Of a stretch of 9,949 bases of DNA, positions 1-6,425 are shown in pieces (positions within the stretch are counted from its first letter, which is position 1; each line of letters opens with the position of its first letter). The notes below the pieces were generated by a model. The model searched no databases, was not told the origin of the DNA, and worked only from the letters and a program-made list of their open reading frames with translations. The position numbers and the translations under genes were made by a program. This DNA comes from Comamonadaceae bacterium (lineage in GTDB: Bacteria; Pseudomonadota; Gammaproteobacteria; Burkholderiales; Burkholderiaceae_C), in assembly GCA_027490555.1 (NCBI GenBank), contig JAIXXW010000340.1, positions 1 through 9,949 on the forward strand. Reading direction: 5' to 3'.

Positions 1-1208
1 CGCACCAAAAAGCTTTGCATGACCGAGGGCTCGTAGTTGAGCGTGTCCTCCAGGGGGAACATGCGAGCGCTGATCAGATCGATCTTGGCCAGCAGGATGT
101 CCACCAGGGGTGGGATGGCGCTGCCATCTCCGGCCAGACGCTCGGATTTCTCAGACAGGATGCGGGCCTTGCGGTCCGGATCGCGCAGGGCCTCGGCCCG
201 TTGCGCCAGCGGCAAATGGGCCACCGCCTTGTACGAGGGAAAGCCCATGAAGGGGTGAAAGCTCGCATCCAGGCCATTGAGAACCCCGATGCCCCTGACC
301 GCCGTCTGCAAATACAAGGGCAGGCCAGCCTTCACGGCCGCCTCAAGCCGGGCCTGAATCCTCAGGTACTGCTCGCCGCCCGGATCGCGTTGCAGCCAAG
401 TCAAGGACACCGGCTTGCCACTGGCACGCGCCAGTGTCTCCACGCAATCGAATTCGGCGTCAAACTGGTCCGGACCGTTCAACAGGTTGTAGTCGCTCAC
501 CATCTGGATCACCCCGTGGTCCAGGCCAAGAAAGGCTTGCGCCAAGCCGGTCAACTCGTCGTGACCGGCATTGGCCGCAGGCGTGTCTTTGCCCTCAGAC
601 GTTCGGTGGTTGTCGCTGCGTCCGGTGCTGAAACCGGCAGCGCCGGCCTGCAGCGCTTCACGCAGCAAAGCCTGCATGGCCTGGATGTCATCCGCATTGG
701 CCTTCTCGTGGGCCAGTGCCCGCTCGCCCATCACGTACATGCGCAAAGGGTCGTGTGGCACCTGAACCAGATAGTCCAGGCTGCGCGGCGTGGCCGCCAG
801 CGCATCCATGTACTGGGGAAAGCTCTCCCAGTTCCAGCGGATGCCTTCGTGCAAAGCCGCGCCCGGGATGTCCTCCACACCTTCCATCAGCTTGATCAGA
901 TCGTCCTCATGGCCGGGGCGTTTGGGGGCAAAACCCACACCGCAGTTGCCCATCACCACCGTGGTCACCCCGTGGTAAATGCTGGGTGTGAAACACGCGT
1001 CCCAGGTCACTTGTCCGTCGTAGTGGGTGTGGATGTCCACAAAACCGGGCGTGATCCACAAACCGGTGGCATCCATGGTGTGCCGAGCGGGCTCATCCAC
1101 CTGGCCCACCGCCACAATGTGACCTCCTCGCACGCCCACATCGGCCACTCGGGCGGGCGCCCCCGTGCCGTCCACCAAGGTGCCATTTTTAATCAGCCAG
1201 TCGAGCAT
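1..1208 (-). CDS. N-acyl-D-amino-acid deacylase-type amidohydrolase (partial, C-terminus beyond the left edge)
   Basis: Metal-dependent amidohydrolase of the D-aminoacylase group, a family that hydrolyses N-acyl groups from D-amino acids or related amides in the cytoplasm. The first 402 codons are present; relatives are roughly 550-580 residues, so the C-terminal part is missing. The N-terminus has the small beta-domain opening LIKNGTLVDGTG. The metal motif HTHYDGQVTWD lies at about residues 60-70 (His60, His62), and NCGVGFAP at 88-95 carries Cys89, which matches the zinc-binding cysteine of characterised D-aminoacylases. The later region around residues 195-250 reads GFSTGR...HGVIQMVSDY instead of the histidine-bearing stretch of classical D-aminoacylases, which places it in a divergent subgroup of unknown substrate. 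The ATG at 1208-1206 is preceded by GGAGA at good spacing. Its start lies inside the end of the upstream transporter gene, so the two are probably translationally coupled. Family assignment is firm; substrate is not. Confidence 0.85.
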   Translation of the reverse strand, partial: MLDWLIKNGTLVDGTGAPARVADVGVRGGHIVAVGQVDEPARHTMDATGLWITPGFVDIHTHYDGQVTWDACFTPSIYHGVTTVVMGNCGVGFAPKRPGHEDDLIKLMEGVEDIPGAALHEGIRWNWESFPQYMDALAATPRSLDYLVQVPHDPLRMYVMGERALAHEKANADDIQAMQALLREALQAGAAGFSTGRSDNHRTSEGKDTPAANAGHDELTGLAQAFLGLDHGVIQMVSDYNLLNGPDQFDAEFDCVETLARASGKPVSLTWLQRDPGGEQYLRIQARLEAAVKAGLPLYLQTAVRGIGVLNGLDASFHPFMGFPSYKAVAHLPLAQRAEALRDPDRKARILSEKSERLAGDGSAIPPLVDILLAKIDLISARMFPLEDTLNYEPSVMQSFLV

Positions 1209-2064
1209 CTTGTCTTCTCCAATAAATGGCCAGGCCCATGCCACTGACGATGTGCCAAATGCCCCACAGACTGGCCAGGGTGACCATGCCCAAGTCGCTG
1301 CCGAACTGCACCGCGATGATGCCCAGCGCCAAGCCCGAGTTCTGCATACCGCCTTCGATCATGATGGCCCGGCGGTCGCGCTCACTCACTCGCATGACCA
1401 TGCTGGTGGCCCACCCTAAAAACAGCCCACTGGCGTTGTGCAGCACCACCAGCAACAAGGTGGGCAAGAGGCCCAGGGTGAGCAATTGCCGCTCCTTGAT
1501 CAGGCCCGCCACGATGAACAAGATCAAGGCCCCGACGGCGAAATTGCCCAGCGGCTTGCGGATGCGCGCTGTCAACACCGGCAGCCGATGCGAAAACAAC
1601 AAACCCAGCGCCAAGGGAATGCCCAGCACCAGCACCAGACTCAGCCAGATGCCGGACGGGTCAATCTCCATCTGGCGCAACCAGGATGCAGTTTCGGGGT
1701 TGGCGGCGATCATCCAGCTGAAGTTGAAGGGTGTGGCCAACAGCGCGATCACGCTGGCCACGGCAGAAATGCTGACCGACAAGGCCGTGTTGCCGCGACC
1801 CACGTGCGTGACCACATTGCTCAGACTCCCCCCCGGGCAAGCCGCCACCAAAATCATCGCCGCCTCGATGTTGGCCGGCAGATCCAGCGCCAGTGTGGCC
1901 AGCCAGGTGCAGATGGGCAAGAGAATGAACTGGGGAATCAGCCCGCACACAACTGCACGCGGGGTTTGGGTCACCCGCCGAAAATCCTCGATCCGCAGCT
2001 CCAGTGCCACCGAAAACACCATGGTGGCCAAGACCAGGCTCAAGATCATTTGTGGTGTGGTCAT
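1189..2064 (-). CDS. BASS-family (bile acid:sodium symporter-like) transporter
   Basis: Predicted inner-membrane secondary transporter of the SBF/BASS family; members move organic acids, sulfated or steroid-like anions with sodium, and the true substrate here is unknown. The protein is 291 residues, about the usual family length, with many hydrophobic segments. Two family signatures are visible: CPGGSLSNVVT at residues 76-86 and EGGMQNSGLA at 237-246, the acidic and Gln-Asn positions typical of the sodium-site region. I chose the ATG at 2064-2062 (MTTPQMILSL) because AAGGA lies 7 bases upstream. An in-frame ATG at 2100 would add 12 residues but has no ribosome binding site and would lie upstream of the likely -10 box. 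The 3' end overlaps the start of the amidohydrolase by 20 bp, indicating one transcript and a linked role in uptake followed by hydrolysis. Confidence 0.88.
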   Translation of the reverse strand: MTTPQMILSLVLATMVFSVALELRIEDFRRVTQTPRAVVCGLIPQFILLPICTWLATLALDLPANIEAAMILVAACPGGSLSNVVTHVGRGNTALSVSISAVASVIALLATPFNFSWMIAANPETASWLRQMEIDPSGIWLSLVLVLGIPLALGLLFSHRLPVLTARIRKPLGNFAVGALILFIVAGLIKERQLLTLGLLPTLLLVVLHNASGLFLGWATSMVMRVSERDRRAIMIEGGMQNSGLALGIIAVQFGSDLGMVTLASLWGIWHIVSGMGLAIYWRRQDARLAD

Positions 2065-2082
2065 GCATTCATCCTTGAGAAA

Positions 2083-2113
2083 AGTATAGACAGCCGACAC
2101 ACCCTGAGGACAA
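2083..2113 (-). promoter_or_regulatory. Candidate promoter for the transporter-amidohydrolase unit
   Basis: Reading on the minus strand, TATACT (2088-2083) matches the -10 consensus at five of six positions, and TTGTCC (2113-2108) is a partial -35 match with a rather long 19-base spacer. Transcription would begin near A2076, leaving a short leader that contains the AAGGA ribosome binding site. Assigned by eye only. Confidence 0.35.
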
Positions 2114-2139
2114 AGGGTTTACACGCAGCGCCATCGAGC

Positions 2140-2160
2140 GCTTGTCAGTTCCAGACAAGC
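2140..2160. promoter_or_regulatory. Perfect dyad GCTTGTC-N7-GACAAGC, possible operator
   Basis: Seven-base arms at 2140-2146 and 2154-2160 are exact reverse complements around a 7-base centre. The dyad sits in the divergent intergenic region and covers the -35 area of the rightward promoter, including TTGTCA at 2142-2147. A repressor bound here would block asd-leader transcription; an effect on the leftward unit is also possible. I do not recognise the regulator. A perfect 7-bp dyad in about 110 bp could still be chance. Confidence 0.35.
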
Positions 2161-2168
2161 CCATCCGC

Positions 2169-2174
2169 TACAAT
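2169..2174 (+). promoter_or_regulatory. -10 box (TACAAT) of the asd leader transcript
   Basis: TACAAT differs from TATAAT at one position. TTGTCA at 2142-2147 resembles a -35 box but lies 21 bases away; at the normal 16-18 base distance there is no good match, so an activator may be needed. Bases 2179-2182 are all pyrimidines, and the first purine in the expected start window is A2183, which is the A of an ATG. The transcript may therefore be leaderless. Confidence 0.5.
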
Positions 2175-2182
2175 AAGGCCTT

Positions 2183-2284
2183 ATGTTTCACACCTGCATG
2201 TCCTCCTGGAATCCTTCCAACACCGCCTTGGTGTTTGCTGGCGCGCGTGTGACTTCCACCAAAACGACGACCATTAAGGGCTGA
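2183..2284 (+). CDS. Thr-rich leader peptide upstream of asd (putative attenuator peptide)
   Basis: A 33-codon frame from ATG 2183 to TGA 2282-2284. Residues 23-33 read VTSTKTTTIKG: five Thr, two Lys and one Ile within eleven residues. Thr, Lys and Ile derive from aspartate semialdehyde, the product of the gene that begins 92 bases downstream. This is the composition expected of a leader peptide that senses aminoacyl-tRNA supply, as in the Thr/Ile-rich thrL of enteric bacteria. No Shine-Dalgarno sequence precedes ATG 2183. An internal ATG at codon 6 (2198) also lacks one, which fits either a leaderless mRNA starting at A2183 or a frame that is not translated. No homologous leader is known to me for asd in this group, so the call rests on composition, placement and the downstream pairing potential. 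Confidence 0.55.
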   Translation: MFHTCMSSWNPSNTALVFAGARVTSTKTTTIKG

Positions 2285-2353
2285 TCCAGTCTGGTTCGTC
2301 GTGCGCCCACCCGGCCAGACGAGCCGGGCAAACAGTCTGGTCTGACACTGTTT
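2219..2353 (+). promoter_or_regulatory. Competing RNA hairpins of the asd leader (putative attenuator)
   Basis: Several stems in the leader are mutually exclusive. A: AACACC 2219-2224 with GGTGTT 2230-2235. B: TTGGTG 2228-2233 with CACCAA 2257-2262. C: the Thr codons ACGACGACC 2264-2272 with GGTTCGTCGT 2293-2302, one bulged base. D: GTCTGGTTCGTC 2289-2300 with GACGAGCCGGGC 2318-2329, twelve pairs including three G-U. E: GGCCAGAC 2313-2320 with GTCTGGTC 2335-2342, one G-U. F: AAACAGT 2330-2336 with ACTGTTT 2347-2353. G: CCCGGC 2310-2315 with GCCGGG 2323-2328. C excludes D, D excludes E, and E excludes F. A ribosome on the Thr codons would break C. Pairings were found by eye and no energies were computed. 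Confidence 0.45.
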
Positions 2354-2355
2354 TT
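2330..2355 (+). terminator. Weak intrinsic-terminator-like hairpin before asd
   Basis: AAACAGT (2330-2336) pairs with ACTGTTT (2347-2353), and the run of five T at 2351-2355 follows or merges with the stem. The stem is AT-rich and partly uses the T run, so it would be a weak terminator on its own. It is of interest because it lies at the end of the leader and competes with stem E. It could instead be a processing or translation-control element. Confidence 0.3.
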
Positions 2356-2376
2356 AAAAACTGAAAGGGCGTAGAA

Positions 2377-3507
2377 ATGAGCAAGTTGGTAGGTTTGGTT
2401 GGCTGGCGCGGCATGGTCGGATCGGTCTTGATGGACCGCATGGTCCAGGAAAAAGACTTTGACCTGATCGAGCCCTTGTTCTTCTCCACATCGAATTCGG
2501 GCGGCCAAGCCCCGGCGATGGCCAAGAACGAAACTACGCTGCAAGACGCCTTCAACATCGAGCAGCTCAAGCGCTGCGAGATCATCATCACGGCCCAGGG
2601 CGGCGACTACACCTCGGAAGTCTTCCCCAAGCTGCGCGCAGCCGGCTGGAATGGCCACTGGATCGACGCGGCTTCGACCCTGCGCATGCAACAAGACGCG
2701 GTCATCATTCTGGACCCGGTCAACATGCCGGTGATCCAGAACGCGCTGACCCAGGGCGGCAAAAACTGGGTGGGCGGCAACTGCACGGTGTCTTGCATGC
2801 TGATGGGCGTGGGCGCTTTGTACAAAGCCGGGCTCGTTGAGTGGATGAGCACCCAGACCTACCAGGCCGCATCGGGCGGCGGTGCACAGCACATGCGCGA
2901 ACTGCTGACCCAGTACGGCACTTTGAATGCCGAAGTCAAAGCCCTGCTGGACGACCCCAAGAGCGCCATCCTCGAAATCGACCGCCAGGTGATCGCCAAG
3001 CAACGCACCTTGTCGGCTGCCGAAACCGCCAACTTTGGCGTTCCTCTGGGCGGCTCGCTGATCCCCTGGATCGACAAGGACCTCGGCAATGGCATGTCCA
3101 AGGAAGAATGGAAAGGCATGGCCGAAACCAACAAAATTTTGGGCATGGGTGAAGGCTTTGGCTCTGCGGCCATCCCCGTCGACGGTTTCTGCGTGCGGGT
3201 GGGGGCGATGCGCTGCCACAGCCAGGCCCTGACCTTCAAGCTGAAAAAGGACGTGCCATTGGCCGACATCGAGGCCATGATCGCCGCCGACAACGCCTGG
3301 GTCAAGCTGGTGCCCAACACGCGCGAAGCCACCCTCCAGCACCTGACCCCGGTGGCCGTGACCGGCACCATGACCATTCCCGTGGGCCGCGTGCGCAAGC
3401 TGGCCATGGGCCCCGAGTATGTCGGCGCCTTCACCATCGGTGACCAGTTGCTGTGGGGCGCGGCCGAGCCGCTGCGCCGCATGCTGCGCATCTTGCTGGA
3501 CGCTTGA
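2377..3507 (+). CDS. asd: Aspartate-semialdehyde dehydrogenase
   Basis: Catalyses NADPH-dependent reduction of aspartyl-4-phosphate to aspartate semialdehyde, the branch point to lysine and diaminopimelate, threonine, methionine and isoleucine. The 376-residue product is close to the E. coli enzyme (367). The N-terminal nucleotide-binding loop GWRGMVGS spans about residues 9-16. The catalytic cysteine is Cys136 in GGNCTVS, Gln163 lies in YQAASGGG, and His281 in RCHSQ fits the active-site histidine. GAAAGGG at 2363-2369 gives a ribosome binding site 7 bases before the ATG. The gene follows a putative Thr-rich leader and therefore appears to have its own promoter. In many Burkholderiales asd lies directly downstream of leuB; here the upstream neighbours are unrelated and divergent. 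Confidence 0.97.
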   Translation: MSKLVGLVGWRGMVGSVLMDRMVQEKDFDLIEPLFFSTSNSGGQAPAMAKNETTLQDAFNIEQLKRCEIIITAQGGDYTSEVFPKLRAAGWNGHWIDAASTLRMQQDAVIILDPVNMPVIQNALTQGGKNWVGGNCTVSCMLMGVGALYKAGLVEWMSTQTYQAASGGGAQHMRELLTQYGTLNAEVKALLDDPKSAILEIDRQVIAKQRTLSAAETANFGVPLGGSLIPWIDKDLGNGMSKEEWKGMAETNKILGMGEGFGSAAIPVDGFCVRVGAMRCHSQALTFKLKKDVPLADIEAMIAADNAWVKLVPNTREATLQHLTPVAVTGTMTIPVGRVRKLAMGPEYVGAFTIGDQLLWGAAEPLRRMLRILLDA

Positions 3508-3588
3508 TGCGCAGCCTGCCCCCGTGCCTGTCTGCCTGAACACGCCGATGCGAAAAACCCACGCTGTCGCACCCGACGGGGGGCCTGC

Positions 3589-4374
3589 GTGAGACTCGCA
3601 CTGGGGGTGAGCTACGTCGGCACAGCCTACCAGGGCTGGCAAAGCCAAGCCACGGGCCTGACCATCCAGGACAAACTGGAACAAGCCCTGGCGCAGTTTG
3701 GTGACGTGCCCCGTGTCAGCACCTTGTGCGCGGGGCGCACCGATGCCGGCGTGCATGGCCTCAACCAGGTGGTGCACTTTGACACCGCGCTGGTGCGCGA
3801 CACCCACGCCTGGGTGCGCGGCACCAACCGCTTCTTGCCCCCAGACATCGCCGTGCAATGGGCAAAGGTCGTGCCCGACAGCTTCCATTGCCGCGCCAGC
3901 GCCACCGGCAGACGCTACACCTATGTGGTGCTCGACTCCGCCGTGCGCCCCAGCCTGGAGGCCGGCCGGGTCGGCTGGGTGTACCGGCCACTGGCCGAAG
4001 ACCCCATGCGCGAAGCCAGCCAGCACCTGCTGGGTGAACACGATTTTTCCTCGTTTCGGGCCAGCAGCTGCCAAGCCCTGTCGCCTGTCAAAACCCTGCG
4101 GCACATCCGCATCAGCCGGCATGGGGCTTATTGGCGCTTCGAATTTGAGGGCAACGCCTTTTTGCACCACATGATCCGCAACATCATGGGCTGCCTGGTG
4201 ACGATCGGCCAGGGCCAACAGCCCCCCGACTGGCTGCATGAGGTGCTGCAGGCGCGCAGCCGCGATGCGGCGGCGCCCACCTTTTCGCCCGACGGCCTGT
4301 ACTTTGCGGGCCCCATTTATGGGCCAGAATGGGGTCTGCCGACGACCACGCCGGCTTTTGATTGGTTGCCATGA
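3589..4374 (+). CDS. truA: tRNA pseudouridine(38-40) synthase
   Basis: Isomerises uridine to pseudouridine at positions 38-40 of the tRNA anticodon arm. The 261-residue product is near the usual length (270 in E. coli). It starts MRLALGVSYVGTAYQGWQSQ, the typical TruA opening, and the catalytic aspartate is Asp52 in CAGRTDAGVHG. HHMIRNIMG near residues 190-200 is another conserved block. The start is a GTG, supported by this N-terminal match and by a run of G bases about 6 bases upstream. The 81 bp after asd hold two very short frames that chain into this start (see findings). In many relatives a large fimV-type gene separates asd from truA; it is absent here. The stop overlaps the trpF start by 4 bp (ATGA). 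Confidence 0.96.
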   Translation: MRLALGVSYVGTAYQGWQSQATGLTIQDKLEQALAQFGDVPRVSTLCAGRTDAGVHGLNQVVHFDTALVRDTHAWVRGTNRFLPPDIAVQWAKVVPDSFHCRASATGRRYTYVVLDSAVRPSLEAGRVGWVYRPLAEDPMREASQHLLGEHDFSSFRASSCQALSPVKTLRHIRISRHGAYWRFEFEGNAFLHHMIRNIMGCLVTIGQGQQPPDWLHEVLQARSRDAAAPTFSPDGLYFAGPIYGPEWGLPTTTPAFDWLP

Positions 4375-5051
4375 ACACCCCGACCCGCACCCGCATCAAA
4401 ATGTGTGGCTTCACCCGCGAGGCGGACGTGCTGGCCGCCTGCGCCTTGGGCGCCGACGCCATCGGTTTTGTGCTGTACCCGCCCAGCCCGCGCCACGTCA
4501 GCCTGGAACGTGCGGCCGAGCTGGCGCGCCTGCTGCCCGCCTTTGTCACACCCGTGCTGCTGTTTGTCAACGAGACGCCCGAGCGCATCCAGGCCGCTTG
4601 CGCGGCAGTGCCCGGCGCCTTGCTGCAGTTCCACGGCGATGAACCGGCCGACTTTTGCGCGGCCATGACCCAAGTCACCGGCCGTCCACACCTGAAGGCG
4701 GCCCGAATCCCCCTGTCCGAAGTCCATGACTTCGACTTGCTAGAATTTGCCCAGATCCACCACGCAGCCCAAGCCCTCTTGCTCGACGCCCATGTCGACG
4801 GATACGGCGGGGGCGGAAAAACTTTCCATTGGTCACGCCTGCCACCAAACGTCAATGCTCACCTCGTTTTGTCTGGTGGACTCACACCTGCAAACGTGGG
4901 CGATGGCATGCGGGCGCTGCGCCAGCACGGCCTGTCTTTGGCCGTTGATGTGAGCTCGGGCATCGAAGCAGGCAAGGGCCTGAAAGATGCCGAGAAAATG
5001 CGGCAGTTTGTTCAGGCGGTGCGCACCGCCGACAACGCCCCACCCCTCTGA
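4371..5051 (+). CDS. trpF: Phosphoribosylanthranilate isomerase
   Basis: Converts N-(5-phosphoribosyl)anthranilate to 1-(o-carboxyphenylamino)-1-deoxyribulose 5-phosphate, the third step of tryptophan synthesis, in a single-domain TIM barrel. The product is 226 residues. Cys12 in KMCGF is the expected catalytic base and Asp139 in LLLDAHVDGYGGGGK the general acid. QFHGDE (about 86-91) and the phosphate-site segment SGGLTPANV (168-176) are conserved. I prefer the ATG at 4371 over an in-frame TTG at 4362 because it overlaps the truA stop as ATGA, the usual arrangement for translational coupling. The gene is separate from trpC, as is usual in betaproteobacteria. Confidence 0.96.
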   Translation: MNTPTRTRIKMCGFTREADVLAACALGADAIGFVLYPPSPRHVSLERAAELARLLPAFVTPVLLFVNETPERIQAACAAVPGALLQFHGDEPADFCAAMTQVTGRPHLKAARIPLSEVHDFDLLEFAQIHHAAQALLLDAHVDGYGGGGKTFHWSRLPPNVNAHLVLSGGLTPANVGDGMRALRQHGLSLAVDVSSGIEAGKGLKDAEKMRQFVQAVRTADNAPPL

Positions 5052-5080
5052 ATCCAGCCCCCGCCTCGTTCGAGCCATCT

Positions 5081-5117
5081 GGGCAGCCCACAAGCTGCTG
5101 CCCGCTCCGAACGGAGC
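5081..5117 (+). promoter_or_regulatory. Two abutting hairpins in the trpF-trpB spacer
   Basis: GGGCAGC (5081-5087) pairs perfectly with GCTGCCC (5097-5103). Directly next to it, GCTCC (5104-5108) pairs with GGAGC (5113-5117) around a 4-base loop. No T run follows, so these are not intrinsic terminators. They occupy most of the 82-base gap before trpB and might stabilise or process the mRNA, or shape ribosome access. GC-rich sequence makes chance pairing fairly likely. Confidence 0.3.
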
Positions 5118-5133
5118 CCACCGAGAGAGCACC

Positions 5134-6417
5134 ATGTTTGATTACCAGCAACCCGACGTCAAAGGCCATTTCGGCATGTATGGCGGCAGTTTTGTCAGTG
5201 AAACCCTGACCCACGCCATCAATGAGCTGAAAGAGGCCTACGCGAAATACCAGCACGACCCGGCCTTCATCGCCGAATTCAAGTCCGAGCTGGCGCACTT
5301 TGTGGGCCGCCCCTCGCCCGTCTACCACGCGGCCCGCATGAGCCGTGAAATGGGCGGGGCGCAGATTTTCTTGAAGCGCGAAGACCTCAACCACACCGGC
5401 GCCCACAAGATCAACAACACCATCGGCCAGGCCATGCTCGCCAAGCGCATGGGCAAGCCGCGCATCATTGCCGAGACCGGTGCGGGCCAGCACGGCGTGG
5501 CCACCGCCACCATCTGTGCCCGCTATGGACTGGAATGCGTGGTCTACATGGGCGCCGAAGACGTCAAACGCCAAAGCCCCAATGTCTACCGCATGAAGCT
5601 CCTGGGGGCGACCGTGGTGCCCGTCGAGTCGGGCAGCAAGACACTCAAGGACGCCCTCAACGAAGCCATGCGCGACTGGGTGGCGAATGTGGACAACACC
5701 TTCTACATCATCGGCACCGTGGCCGGCCCGCACCCCTACCCCATGATGGTGCGCGACTTCCAGAGCGTGATCGGCCAGGAGTGCCTCGCGCAAATGCCCG
5801 AGATGTTCAAGACACTGCAGATGGCCGAGCAGCAGCCCGACGCGGTGATCGCCTGTGTGGGCGGTGGCAGCAACGCCATGGGCATCTTCTACCCCTACAT
5901 CCCGCACGAGAAAACACGCCTGATCGGCGTGGAAGCAGCCGGCGAAGGCCTGGACACGGACAAACACTCGGCCTCGCTGCAGCTGGGCAGCCCCGGTGTG
6001 CTGCATGGCAACCGCACCTACATCCTGCAAGACGAGAACGGCCAGATCACCGAGACGCACAGCGTGAGCGCCGGTCTGGACTACCCCGGCGTGGGCCCTG
6101 AGCATGCGTTCCTGAAGGACATCGGTCGCGCCGAGTACGTGGGCATCACCGACAAGGAAGCGCTCGACGCCTTCCACTACCTGTGCCGCACCGAGGGCAT
6201 CATCCCTGCCTTGGAGTCCAGCCACGCGGTGGCCTACGCCATGAAGCTGGCCAAAACCATGCGCCCGGACCAAAGCATCCTGGTCAACCTGTCCGGCCGT
6301 GGCGACAAGGACATCGGCACCGTGGCCGACCTGTCGAACGCCGATTTCTATTGCCGCCCCAGCTGCCAGGGCCAATCGGTCAAAGGTGGCGAGCAAACCG
6401 TGAACTTTGTGAAGTGA
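5134..6417 (+). CDS. trpB: Tryptophan synthase beta subunit
   Basis: PLP enzyme that condenses indole with L-serine to give L-tryptophan; it works as an alpha2-beta2 complex with TrpA, receiving indole through an internal tunnel. The product is 427 residues, slightly longer than the enteric protein (397). Lys92 in HTGAHKINN forms the PLP Schiff base. Glu114 in ETGAGQHG is the catalytic glutamate, and GGGSN at 243-247 binds the PLP phosphate. The start MFDYQQPDVKGHFGMYGG at 5134 matches the family. Upstream in-frame codons back to 4987 give no recognisable TrpB sequence and overlap trpF. The ribosome binding site is poor (GAGAG), perhaps offset by operon context. trpA follows after 8 bases. 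Confidence 0.98.
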   Translation: MFDYQQPDVKGHFGMYGGSFVSETLTHAINELKEAYAKYQHDPAFIAEFKSELAHFVGRPSPVYHAARMSREMGGAQIFLKREDLNHTGAHKINNTIGQAMLAKRMGKPRIIAETGAGQHGVATATICARYGLECVVYMGAEDVKRQSPNVYRMKLLGATVVPVESGSKTLKDALNEAMRDWVANVDNTFYIIGTVAGPHPYPMMVRDFQSVIGQECLAQMPEMFKTLQMAEQQPDAVIACVGGGSNAMGIFYPYIPHEKTRLIGVEAAGEGLDTDKHSASLQLGSPGVLHGNRTYILQDENGQITETHSVSAGLDYPGVGPEHAFLKDIGRAEYVGITDKEALDAFHYLCRTEGIIPALESSHAVAYAMKLAKTMRPDQSILVNLSGRGDKDIGTVADLSNADFYCRPSCQGQSVKGGEQTVNFVK

Positions 6418-6425
6418 GCAGCCCC

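Noticed and set aside
15..1247. Long plus-strand open frame of about 410 codons
   Set aside because: It is antisense to the amidohydrolase, which has clear family motifs. The frame has no recognisable domains and is a GC-rich shadow.
2065..2100. Upstream start for the BASS transporter at 2100
   Set aside because: It has no ribosome binding site and would fall before the likely -10 box; the ATG at 2064 has AAGGA at good spacing.
2140..2160. LexA (SOS) box reading of the dyad
   Set aside because: The arms CTTGTC/GACAAG and 7-base centre do not fit the CTGT-N8-ACAG pattern.
2188..4239. Minus-strand open frame of about 683 codons
   Set aside because: It lies opposite asd and truA, both unmistakable, and its translation is low-complexity His/Gly/Ala-rich sequence typical of antisense frames in high-GC DNA.
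4987..5133. N-terminal extension of trpB
   Set aside because: The extra residues do not resemble TrpB and overlap the end of trpF; the family N-terminus begins at 5134.
4882..6396. Minus-strand open frame of about 504 codons
   Set aside because: It is antisense to trpB and has no domain signal.
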